Assembly (NCBI GenBank): GCA_029718625.1 | Contig: CM056376.1 | Location: forward strand, 25,568,496 to 25,632,495 | Source: Synaphobranchus kaupii | Lineage: Eukaryota > Chordata > Actinopteri > Anguilliformes > Synaphobranchidae | Direction: 5' to 3' | DNA: 64,000 nt | Notes under the pieces: generated by a model | Seen by the model: the letters and a program-made list of their open reading frames with translations, nothing else | What the model was told of the DNA's origin: nothing | Database searches by the model: none | Translations under genes and position numbers: made by a program | In this document: positions 1-10,345 of the stretch, piece after piece | How the letters are laid out: every line of letters begins with the position of its first letter | Numbering within the stretch: the first letter of the stretch is position 1

Positions 1-1265
1 TCAAGAGATAATACTGTATACTTGAGATAATCACTACAGTACATCACTCTGGATAAAAAACACCTGCCAGGTCATTACAATGTAGTGTAACTCTACAAGT
101 TAGCCAGGTTTGCATGAATGTTACTGCTTGGAGAAAGTACACCCTTATAGCTTATATTTCTATGAAGTTCACAAGACCTCACTCTGTGACCCTTCACAAG
201 TTCACAAGGCTGAAGAGTTACATTGCTAAGCACATTCCTGATGCACTTGATGGATGTTTATATGGACAGTCTTGGTGAAACAGTGCATCATAAACATCAC
301 CATTGTCCTGGAAGATGAAGGAGTGGAGCTGGGAAGATGTCTGTTTTAGCGCCGTTAAGAGCCAGCAGGCGCTGCGTCCATTGGACTTAGGAGGAACACA
401 AACTGCTATTTTTTTTTTTTTTGCTGCTTATTACTGTGGCACAGTTTTTATACAAATGGGTCACAAACTTATGATGGTCATTGTGCCGGTTTTTTAAAAC
501 GTATTAAATTGGTGTTACTGCACCTTGGCTCACCTGTCCCCTAGTGGTTGTGACCCTGTTTACATAGCATTAGCACTGTTTGTTGACTAAACCGGTATGT
601 ATGCCCTTCTATGCATGTAAGTCTTTCTGGATAACAGCACCTGCTTAGTGCCTCTATGTAATTATATGTATCTCAGTAATAAGTAACCTTCTTACCAGTA
701 ACCTCATTTGGAATGCAATGTTTGCTAGACTTCAAAAGCAATTGACATTTCTTTATTACCATAGCTTAGCGACATTGTCATCGATGTGCTGCCGGGACGA
801 GCTTGAATTATGAGCCGCTAATAGCTGTCATCTTGGCTCAAAGGCTGTTCAAGAGTTGGCAAGCCTAGGTAGTTTATTGTTTTATTAAACTAAATCCTGC
901 TTATATGAAGTGCTGGGACAATCAATCAAGGAAGGAAAATGAAACAAATCGAATGAGCGCCTCTCCCTTTGTTTTTCTCTGATTGAAAAAGCCGTCCTTG
1001 CACACGGGAATGTCGGACCTGAATGGGGTGACATACACCACGTTGTCATGACCATGAACAATTGGTTGCGCAGAATGTATAAGAGTGCATGAGGCCATTG
1101 TCATGTAATGTGAGGCATTTCACACTAAGCCATTTAGAAAGGGTGCCTTTCTGCCTCTCTGCCTCTCTGCTTCCCGTAAACCTGGAATCCTGTCCATGTG
1201 GAGCATTTATACATCAAGCAGTGTCACACCACAGGATCAGGGGAAACCAATGAGCTTCTCTGAAG
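1..1265. other. Intergenic DNA, no gene seen
   Basis: No open frame here resembles a known protein, and there is no convincing exon. A T-run lies near 411-422. I see nothing else recognisable up to the poly-C run at 1266. Confidence 0.6.
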
Positions 1266-1289
1266 CCCCCCCCCCCCCCCCCCCCCCCC
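1266..1289. repeat. Poly-C run, 24 bases
   Basis: Uninterrupted run of 24 C. It is one of at least eight long G or C homopolymers in this window. Exact length in the assembly may be unreliable. Confidence 0.95.
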
Positions 1290-1380
1290 TCCCCATCACA
1301 TCTGTGGCCTATCCACTTAAAAAGGAAAGGGAATGTTCACCTCCTCTTGTGACACCTCAATTTTATGTTAAACATTTAAG

Positions 1381-1605
1381 TACACTGCAAAAACCAAATC
1401 TTAACAAGAATTCTAATCTTACATGTAGACTATAGAATCTTATTACTGTGACTGCTAAATAAGACAAACTATCTGCCAGTGGGGTGAGATAGTTTTACTC
1501 ATTTCAAGATTTGCCAGTGGGGTAAGATAATTTCACTTGTCAAGCAAACAGTAATTTAAAACAAGCTGATATTTTCTGCTTTTGAGAAAAAAATCTGATT
1601 TTAAG
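1381..1605 (-). mobile_element. Truncated MITE, same family as 42689-42976
   Basis: The segment starts with tacactgcaaaaacc, the terminal inverted repeat of the element at 42689-42976. Reverse-complemented, it follows the right half of that element closely, including the paired motifs 'ccactggcaaatcttgaaat' and 'ccactggcagatagtttgtc'. The other terminus is not present, so this copy is truncated near 1605. It is non-coding. The superfamily is not certain from the sequence alone. Confidence 0.75.
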
Positions 1606-1648
1606 TATGTAAGTGTGGACTTAGAGTACGTCAGCATACCCACAGACA

Positions 1649-2825
1649 TACAGTCATGGACGAAAGTGTTGGCACCCCCCTGTAAAGATGAGCAAAAAGG
1701 GTTATAAAAAATTCACCGTTTGGTGAATTATCTTAATCTCACACTGAAAAAACAAGAAGAATCCAACCTTTAATTGACGTTAATTTATTATGAGAAAAAA
1801 AAAATCCCACATCAAGAAATAATTATTTTTAACAAAACCACGTTGGCCACAATTATTGGCACCCCTGCATTTATATATAGAATAAAGTAATAATTTTTAA
1901 TATTTGGTCACATATAGTTTGCATGCCATGACTTCCTGATGTCTGTGACCCAACAACATCAAAAGACTCTTGATATCTTATTTTCTGGTACTCTTACAAG
2001 CGATACTATAACATCTCTGCATTTGAATGGATCTCTATGGGAATTGGGGGGTGGGACTAGATTTAGCTGTAAATTATGCTGGAACAGTATGGAATACATG
2101 GTTGGTAAAATGGCTGTAAGTCAACAAGGGTCTGAGGTATCAAACAAGCCTTAAACAATCACTCTGTTGCCAGATATGCAGTAGATATGGATGAATAACT
2201 TGAAGGGTTTCTTCTCCTGACTTATTTTTCCATAGAGTTCAATAGGAAAATTTGTCAGGAGAAACAACCCTTAAAGTGATCCATCCATATCTACTGCATA
2301 TCTGGCAGCAGAGTGATTGTTTAAGGCTTGTTTGATACCTCAGACCCTTGTTGACTTACAGCCATTTTACCAACCATGTATTCCATACTGTTCCAGCATA
2401 ATTTACAGCTAAATCTAGTCCCACCCCCCAATTCCCATAGAGATCCATTCAAATGCAGAGATGTTATAGTATCGCTTGTAAGAGTACCAGAAAATAAGAT
2501 ATCAAGAGTCTTTTGATGTTGTTGGGTCACAGACATCAGGAAGTCATGGCATGCAAAGGATATGTGACCAAATATTAAAAATTATTACTTTATTCTATAT
2601 ATAAATGCAGGGGTGCCAATAATTGTGGCCAATGTGGTTTTGTTAAAAATAATTATTTCTTGATGTGGGATTTTTTTTTCTCATAATAAATTAACGTCAA
2701 TTAAAGGTTGGATTCTTCTTGTTTTTTCAGTGTGAGATTAAGCTAATTCACCAAATGGTGAATTTTTTATAACCCTTTTTGCTCATCTTTACAGGGGGGT
2801 GCCAACACTTTCGTCCATGACTGTA
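1649..2825. mobile_element. Palindromic (fold-back) transposon with Tc1-like ends
   Basis: The ends read tacagtcatggacgaaagtg and its reverse complement, flanked by TA on both sides (1649-1650 and 2824-2825), as expected for a Tc1/mariner insertion. The whole element is an inverted duplication centred near 2237. Bases 1939-2154 and 2321-2536 are exact reverse complements over at least 216 bp, and pairing continues almost to the centre with a loop of a few tens of bases and a few mismatches. The 71-residue open frames in each arm are mirror copies and do not resemble a transposase. The outer ~280 bp resembles Tc1-like terminal sequence of fish; the inner arm sequence is not recognised. Confidence 0.88.
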
Positions 2826-3066
2826 TATCATGAATCATGACATTATTCTTTGAGCATTTGTAGTCTTTGAGCAACCACACCCTAAAACAACTTGAGACTT
2901 TCAAACAAAAGTTGTGGTTATTTTTTTGCACCTCTGTAATCCTGTTATTTACATATTTTGTTCACTGTAACACAAAGGATTTTGAACTTTATCTAAACAC
3001 ACACTGGTGCAGCATCAAAAAGCTGACCATGACGCTGAGGTTGCTTGCAAATTGATGGTCTCCTGC
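2826..3066. other. Intergenic spacer
   Basis: Short AT-rich stretch between the palindromic element and the 32-bp minisatellite. No feature was recognised. Confidence 0.5.
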
Positions 3067-3345
3067 GGCGCAACGCTAGCTCCAGCGCTAACTCCAGTTA
3101 CAGTTAGTTTCAGTTAGCACTAGCTCCAGTTACAGTTAGCTTCAGTTAGCGCTAGCTCCAGTTACAGTTAGTTTCAGGTAGCACTAGCTCCAGTTATAGT
3201 TAGCTTCAGTTAGTGCTAGCTCCAGTTACAGTTAGCTTCAGTTAGCGCTAGCTCCAGTTACAGTTAGCTTCAGTTAGCGCTGGCTTCAAGTTAGTGCTTG
3301 CTCCAGTTACAGCTAGCTTCAGCTAGCGCTAGCTCCAGTTGCGGT
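3067..3345. repeat. 32-bp minisatellite
   Basis: About eight imperfect head-to-tail copies of a 32-bp unit built from 'agctccagttacag' followed by 'ttagcttcagttagcgct'. Variants differ at scattered bases (gcgct, gcact, gtgct). The unit contains AGCGCT and GCTAGC palindromes, so each copy is also locally self-complementary. Confidence 0.9.
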
Positions 3346-5383
3346 ATACCCAGAAGGTCTTCCCGCCGCGTCATCTGAGCCACGGCACTGCACTGCTAAA
3401 TATATTTCCTCCCCCAGCACTCTGGTTTGAGGAGTCAACTGGTGACATGTTGCCAAAGGCAACCGAAGGAATTAGCCCAATATGCTGAGTGCGCTCGGTA
3501 GATAACAAACAGTAATCATGATGTGACCAAACATTAATTGCCTCAGGGTGGCTCCGGGAAGGGTAAATGGGGGGGACAGCACAATTAGTAATGCGGGGAT
3601 TTGTAGATGGCGAAAGGCAGATGTATGTTTTTGGTTGATGTCAGCTCAGTCCAATGTATGCATACAAATGCCTATGAAGGTGCCCTCGCCTGTCATTCCA
3701 CTGCTGGTTGAGCATTGTGACGGCGGGCGAGAGCCCCCGTGACTCGGGAACACTCCCGCTCGTTGAGTCAGGCCGCGGGGGCGCGCGCAGATTCCGTCCG
3801 TCATCGGAACGGCCCACGCCTGCGCTGCGGCAGGCCCCTCCTCCTGATAGGCTTGCGGGAAGCGAGCCCGCTTGTTTTTTTCTTCTTTTTTTTTCGATCA
3901 CCCAAAATAAACCAAATAGCCTAAATTTATTTTCTCTGAGCTTTTGTTCTGCCAGAGGAAAAGCGGGATGCCAGCCTTCAGAGGCGTGTTCAAATCACGG
4001 TCGTCATAAATCTCTGAAGAGTGAACCAAGTTTGCAGCCTCTTTGACTTTTCCATCTGCTCACCATTAGTGTGGGTGGAAGTGGAATGGGCTTAGTTATG
4101 ATATTTGTCACACAAAGCGTCAAGATCAATTATGTACTCAACAGGAATAACAGAATAACGGAATATCAGAAAATTGAACACCTGCAAGTCCATCGGAGAA
4201 GCATACACTCTAAAAAATCCCTGAAAGACCACGAGCGGCCTCTTCAGTGATAATCACCTTATTGACAAATTACAACAAGCGCACAGTGCTTTTCAGTTCC
4301 TGTCGGTAGTCATCCGGGGCCGCATAGTGTTTGGTATAAATGAAAGCCAAACAAAACTGATTTTATTTGTTAGCTAACAAACTCAGAAGGGTCTGCTTAC
4401 TGACTGTCCAGCTGAGCACTGAAATGAGGAGACAGGGAAAAAAACTAATTGCAGCTGTCTACAGACCAAACACATGTAGATATTAAAAATGGGCAATTTG
4501 TGACTAGCTAGCTAATTGATTATGTACAGACCAAATGGTGCTGGTGGATAATTGTCATAGCCAAGACTGTGCCTACAGTTGTGCATGGACCTTAAGTCTC
4601 ACACATCAGGCATTTCATGCTTTAGAAATCATTGCGTTCAGCAGGTAGATTTTAAAGGCGCGTCATTACCTCAGGCCAAATGCACAGAGTTGGATATGTA
4701 GCAGTCTGAATTGTGTGACAAGATGACGTGCATTTTGGACACTGGGAGTTGGAAAAAAAATAGATTTGTCAACTGCAATTGATTTCAGTGCAAAATAGGC
4801 CCAATACAGGAGAAGGAAGCTGACTGGCTACAATTAATAAATACAATTGAACACACCCCGTACAACCAAAGATTGTTAATAGTTGAAAATGAAACACAGA
4901 GGCTTAATTTTAATTCAAATTCACCAATGTCTACCATCACACCGCATTACTTATATGCTGTGTACATACTATCATGTATAAGCCAACCCCTTAATTTTGA
5001 AGGACAGAACACTACAAAAGTTACATTTACTGTTACACACATAATTTATATCCATTTCAGTGACATCCAATCTCAGATATTTGTGTAACTGTCAAATACT
5101 ACAAAGTAACATCTGCCTTGTTTATTCATTTAAAAAATGTAAGGGCAAATTAATTGTAATTAGACTGATGAATACTATTAATTTTAGTCTTGTGTTGCCA
5201 CTTGTACATATTAATTCATGTCATTCTGCATAATATTACCATATCTCAGTAGTCCATGGAACATGATATGTATTGATAGTCCATGTGGAAGTCCATTGCT
5301 CTGATAATTAATACTTCTTACAAGCCAAATAAAACCAGTGAAAGGGGATAACTACATACTAATTATAAAGGGATCATTAACAT
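3346..5383. other. Intergenic DNA with a small CpG-rich block at 3715-3880
   Basis: No gene is recognised. Bases 3715-3880 are clearly more GC- and CpG-rich than the surroundings and stay open in several frames because of composition, not because of a recognisable protein. The remainder is ordinary AT-rich sequence. Confidence 0.5.
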
Positions 5384-5408
5384 GGGGGGGGAGGGGGGGG
5401 GGGGGGGG
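5384..5408. repeat. Poly-G run, 25 bases with one A
   Basis: G homopolymer interrupted once, by an A at 5392. It lies 192 bp upstream of a 25-base poly-C run (5601-5625), so the two runs are complementary and could pair. Confidence 0.95.
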
Positions 5409-5600
5409 TACAAGTGGTCCTTCCTTTCATAACCTTGTTTGATAAGGACCCCAGATTGCAGAGAAAATAACTGCATCAGCATTATGTACAGAGGCAGTGC
5501 AGAGCTCTGTAGCGTTACTCCAAGGGATTTGATAATGGCCCTTTATATCTGCACCTTTGCAGGCCTCAATATTGCCGCAACGTTAAATGGCGTGCTCACG

Positions 5601-5625
5601 CCCCCCCCCCCCCCCCCCCCCCCCC
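5601..5625. repeat. Poly-C run, 25 bases
   Basis: Uninterrupted run of C, followed by a short C-rich tail (gccgcccccc). Confidence 0.95.
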
Positions 5626-5798
5626 GCCGCCCCCCAAAGCCTGGCTGGTGAAATGACCCGCCATTGACCTCCCCTCGATTGCATGTTTCCTTGAAAACAA
5701 AGCGATTATTCCTGCCCTCTGGCTGAAAATCCAATACCAGTTGGACATGGAGGTGAGATGGGTTCACTCAGTGTGTGTCCAAAACACAGGTTAGCAAC

Positions 5799-5801
<3 letters not shown>

Positions 5802-5897
<96 letters not shown>

Positions 5898-5898
5898 G

Positions 5899-5959
<61 letters not shown>
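5802..5959. repeat. Compound (CA)n microsatellite
   Basis: Two CA tracts (5802-5890 and about 5902-5959) are separated by 'tatatatgca'. A C-rich stretch with short CA pieces follows to about 6003. Reading frames through it are His/Thr or Cys/Val repeats with no coding meaning. Confidence 0.98.
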
Positions 5960-5960
<1 letters not shown>

Positions 5961-6009
5961 TATATACGCATACACCCCCCACCCCCCCCCCACACACACA
6001 CCCACCATT

Positions 6010-7540
6010 GGAATCTATCTTGATATTTTGAGAACCAATTGTTCAGCTCCATTTCAGAAGACTACTTACTATTGTCTCTCAGTAATCTGTCTGAATGTAG
6101 TAGGATGCCAGTAGGGACAATTTGATTGATAAACCAGTATAGTAAAATGTTTCTTTGGCTTTTTCTTTTATCTACCCAAGAAACATACAATAATGAATTC
6201 ACCATCCTTCCACCACGCCATCCTGAAAAATTACCTCTGCTATTCGCTTATTAAACATAATTTCAAATGAATTCAAGATGTTTAGACAATTAAAAACAAC
6301 TCCTACCTTCCTTGTCACCTTCAATTGTTTAAGCCGTAAGTTATAATTATCCTTCTGCTGACAGAGATAAAGTACATTCAGTGGAAATCAATATTATATT
6401 CATAATTTTTTTTAAATTTTCTAGTCATTTTCTTTAAAACATTAAAACAGACTAATCAAGGCAACACGACACGGAACATACCATTCAATCAGAAATGCTG
6501 TAATGTGAAATTGAAATTAACTCAAGGAAATATGCGTAATAACATAGCAGCCGGTTTTTGACCATGCTTCTTCATTTTATTTATGAACGTTTCTGCAGAC
6601 TGGTATTAAATTCTCTTGAAGTCCAACAGTTATCGGGCAAACACCATGGATATCAAAACCAAAAACAGCAGAGAACAGATCACACTCAATTAGCACTAAG
6701 CTCTGCTGCCAGAATTGCTGCTGGTTCCGGCGACAGTCAAAAAAGGATGCAAGGGCTAGCTGTTGATGCGTCTTCTAACTGTTTTCTCTTCCATGTACAC
6801 AGAAGTGGTGAATACAGGGTTTGATGTATAATGCTGGTATAAGATGCAGTTGTAAACCTATTCTGATCCAGGGTAAGCCAAATAATGTGGACAAGGCGCC
6901 TGATGTTTGACTCCAGGGCATGAGCTTTGTTTGTCCTTTGGTTGTGCATTGAGTCTAACTGCTAATCTAGGGTCTGGTTTTCCCTGTCTCTGTCCAAACA
7001 TGATCTAATATGAGCTAAAATTAAAACCTCTTCCTAGACCAGCAGGCCGGCTGTAAGATTCTTTATATACGGTCGCAGGTTTCATTGATTGCGGTTTTGT
7101 GTGAAAGCCATTCCGGAACGTGGGGTCATCGTTTCATCACACAGCCGTGACGCTGGCATCACAAAGAATAATGTGCACGTCACCTTATGTAACCTGCCAT
7201 CAAAGAAGCGTTATAGAGTCCCAACAGCACAGACGCACACAATTCAAGCGCTCTTTTATCCCAGAATCCATTCGAATGCTGAGGTCCAACAATGTGATTT
7301 CAATTTGATGGTGATGGTGATGGAGGTTTAATTTACACGGATGTAATATCTGTATGTTTTGTGTGGATGCATCTGTCTTTCATGTTTCTAGCTCTGTGAA
7401 ACTGTGCCATTTAAGATGCAAGAAAAATTTCTGTGTAATCAGACAATATAGTATTATCGTATTGTATTTTGAATAATGTCTCATCACGGCTGATAAGAGT
7501 TGTGACTCAATTCGTTTTTTACGATTGCTTTGACTCATTT
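6010..7540. other. Intergenic DNA, no gene seen
   Basis: No recognisable protein, RNA gene or mobile element. A short GAT/GGT-type repeat (gatggtgatggtgatgg) lies near 7307-7324. Confidence 0.5.
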
Positions 7541-7549
7541 TGCACAGCA

Positions 7550-7835
7550 GAATTCAATGTACAAAACTCAAAATGCAAAGTGCCAAACTGACTTTCAAAA
7601 TTCATACTCTAAGACACTACATCCTATGCTGGCATACAAAGTGTAAAACTGTTAACGCAAAGTGCTAAACTGACTTGCAGAATTCTTACCTTAAGACACT
7701 ACATCCTATGATGACATACAAAGTGTAAAACTATTAACGCAAAGTGCTAAACTGACTTGCAGAATTATTACCTTAGGACACTACATCCTATGCTGACATA
7801 CAAAGTGCAAAACTGTTAATACAAAGTGGCAAACT
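7550..7835. repeat. 82-bp tandem repeat, about 3.3 copies
   Basis: The phrase 'acactacatcctatg' recurs at 7614, 7696 and 7778, an exact 82-bp spacing. Each unit also carries 'caaagtg' and 'aaactg' sub-repeats. Its position just upstream of transposase remnants (8046-8650) suggests that it is a subterminal repeat of that transposon, but this is inference. Confidence 0.85.
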
Positions 7836-8045
7836 CTAAATCATATGCCCCATTCTCAGAATACAGCCACCTAATATTACAACAATGTTCAAATGTTTAT
7901 TACTACAATTGCAGATCACTAAATCAATTCAACAGGTGTTTGTAGTCATGTCTCAGTACTTCCAACAACCTTGCCCAGGTGAGTAGCATTGCAACACAAT
8001 TGATAATATCTTCACCACTACATAAAAGGCTGCTTAGAAACCTGC

Positions 8046-8650
8046 ATGGAAGTTTCTGACAACATGGAGCAGGTCAGTGAGGTTGAGGTTGGTAACGAAG
8101 GACAGGGTCATGGTCGTGGTCGTGGTCATGGTCGTGGACCATGTACAGTAAATATACAGTATATAGGTAATAGGTACTGTACATGCCTAGTTTGCCTAGA
8201 CCCAGCCCTGAGACCATTGGGCAGGCCCACACACATCCATCCCTGATTGGTCAGCCTGACCCTCTGCTGGGGGCATAGAACTCTGTGGGCCTCATGCATT
8301 TTCTGGATGGGCTGTACAACCGTCTCGTACAGCCAAATGCTCAGATGGTGTTCATCATTGTCTGGGACAATGTAAACTTCTATTGTGCATTGGCTGTGCA
8401 AGACTGGTTTACAGCCCATCCATAGTTCCGTTTCCAATTCCTTCCACCTTACTCCCCCTTTCTGAACCCCATCAAGGAGTTTTTCTCGGCCTGGAGGTGG
8501 AAGGTATACGATAGGTGTCCATATGAGCAGGAAACGCTCCTTCAGGCCATGGATGAGGCATGCGATGACATTACAGCCCAGCAGTGTCAGGGTGGATAAG
8601 CGCTGCCTTGCCAACGAAGACATCAGATGCGACGTCAACAAAATTCTGTG
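8046..8650 (+). pseudogene. Decayed IS630/Tc1-type DDE transposase remnant
   Basis: From 8285 the plus strand encodes the C-terminal half of an IS630/Tc1-superfamily transposase of the kind abundant in fish. It shows a WDNVNFY block, then LPPYSPFLNPIKEFFSAW and the WKVYDR segment. The frame has an in-frame stop at 8423-8425 and shifts near 8593, after which related sequence continues in another frame (CLANEDIRCDV). At the position where this family normally has the catalytic Glu of the NPIE motif, this copy has Lys. An upstream start at 8046 followed by Gly-Arg repeats (8115-8145) may be the original N-terminus, with the middle deleted. The gene is inactive. Confidence 0.8.
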
Positions 8651-8829
8651 GCCAAATACAGCGGAGAAGCAAAATGCTGGTTAAGCACAGAGAAGCAGTT
8701 TTTTTTTTTACTTTACAGTAAAGTTTGTTGTTACTGTAACTGTTTTTGCTTTTACTGTTGTTTTTGTTTTGACTGTGGTTTGGCTGAAGGTGTTTTCCAA
8801 ATCACTGGATTGTAATGTAATGTAATACA

Positions 8830-9736
8830 AAAGTTATGATGCATATTTTGTTGAAAAAAACAAAACAGTTTAGGTGAAACAATTTAGCACTCACTTTAAA
8901 AGCTAGTTTTGCAAGTGTTATATAGTCACCATGGCCTATGTAGTTATGGTACTGACTGTAACAATAGGATAGCAATATTCCAAGGTGAGAGTTGCAGCTG
9001 TTTGAGAAAACAATTGAATCCACTCCGCTGACTTGCTGAACGGTGAGGAGATTGTGCCTGAAATTAAGCCACATAATAGCACCATTTTAAAACACAGTGT
9101 GTGTTGGAAAGCATTGTCATCGCATAGGTCAAGTAAAAATATGGTCATGCACATACTTGAGTGTTCAACTCTGTGAGCATCCTCCAGCTGTTCCCTAGCA
9201 ACCACAAAAATTCCACCGGCATCCGTTGTGCCTCTGCTGTGGGAAGTCTTTCCGTTGTGTCATGTTTCAGATGGAACACAGCTCTCTCTCTTTGTCATAA
9301 TATACTTTCATGTCAGTGACCATAGCGCATTACATGATATTTTAGGAAAACTGGCAGGTGCTGTTTCTCGAAAACAATCGATTTCTTTGGCCACATTTGA
9401 CAAGAGCAGTTTATGTTGGAGTATTTATCTGAATTCAAAGAAAATACATTTCAATGGATTAAATGTCACCAATTACTGTGATTATTCAGAGCAGATCACT
9501 TGACATCTGCGAGCTCCTACACATTTTAAAATGTACACACACACGACGCAATGCTGGATACGTTTAACGATGAGCCTAGATGGACTGAATGGCATGTTCT
9601 CATCATTATGTATTTGTATATTCTTATACACACACTGTTATAATGCAGATATATTGATGAAAGCAGGCAACGGATGTCAGGTGTTGTGCCCTGAAATTAC
9701 ATGATGCTTTTTCACAAAACATCCTGGCAGAATTAA
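8830..9736. other. Intergenic DNA, no gene seen
   Basis: AT-rich sequence. I could not identify the right terminus of the decayed transposon in it, nor any gene. Confidence 0.45.
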
Positions 9737-10219
9737 ACAAGACATGACAGATAACCACTGAATTTAATAACCACCATTTTAACACTGCCTGCAACAAAAT
9801 GTTCAGCGTTAATTCAACACTAACAGAGTTTATACCTGTCTGTCAGAGTTTATTAACATTGTAAATGTTGTTATGTGTGCTAATTTTGGTTGAACCCTGC
9901 TTAATGGCGTGGGGGTGTCTGTCCCAACAGTCTGAAATGAGCAACTACAAGTTATCCAGTTTGACAGAATATTATCAAGCACATGTTATCAAATCTAAGG
10001 AAGCTTCAGTGCAGCTGTATTGTTAGTTAAAATGTTGATATCAATGTTTATTTTGAGAATGAGCACCAGATATACCGCATGATGGATCATGATTAGAAGT
10101 GACCATCACATGACATCTTCAGAAAATAGATAAAAAAGGCTACAGTACCATTAGAAAAGCAGAACATAGGGCTGTTGGGTGGCTCATTCAGTAAAAGCAC
10201 CACACTCTGGTGCATCGAC
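9737..10219 (+). repeat. Inverted repeat arm A (pairs with 20618-21097)
   Basis: Starting at 'tgacagataacc', about 480 bp align in inverted orientation with 20618-21097 at roughly 88-90% identity by eye, with a few small indels. The homology runs into the first ~50 bp of the tRNA-like SINE head ('gctgttgggtggctcattca' to 'gcatcga') and stops there. It is non-coding. It is either an unnamed repeat family or an inverted segmental duplication that happened after a SINE insertion. Confidence 0.85.
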
Positions 10220-10345
10220 GAGCCCTATGGTCTCGGATCAAATCTTGACCGTGCCAGTACAGTCTGGCTGGTAGCTACACAGGGCGACGAGCAATTTTCT
10301 GCTTGCGGCACCCAGGGTATGGGAGGGTTAATTTGGTTAGGGGTG
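10169..10345 (+). mobile_element. tRNA-derived SINE
   Basis: A tRNA-like head of about 77 bp carries an A-box-like 'tggctcattcagtaaaagc' (10180-10198) and a B-box-like 'ggatcaaatc' (10235-10244), the spacing of an internal RNA polymerase III promoter. After the head comes 'gtgccagtac' and a non-tRNA body to about 10345; the 3' end is not sharply visible. A related head, with a better B box (ggatcgaatcc), is cut by the window end at 63945-64000. Confidence 0.7.

Noticed and set aside
1939..2536. Two identical 71-residue frames on opposite strands
   Set aside because: They are mirror images of the palindromic transposon's arms. The peptide resembles no transposase or other family.
3641..4046. 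Overlapping frames in the GC-rich block
   Set aside because: Open on both strands through composition; no domain, no splice structure.
5706..6114. His/Thr and Cys/Val repeat frames
   Set aside because: Translations of the CA microsatellite and the flanking C-rich stretch.
8126..8641. 171-residue minus-strand frame
   Set aside because: It is the antisense of the decayed transposase on the plus strand and has no recognisable domain of its own.
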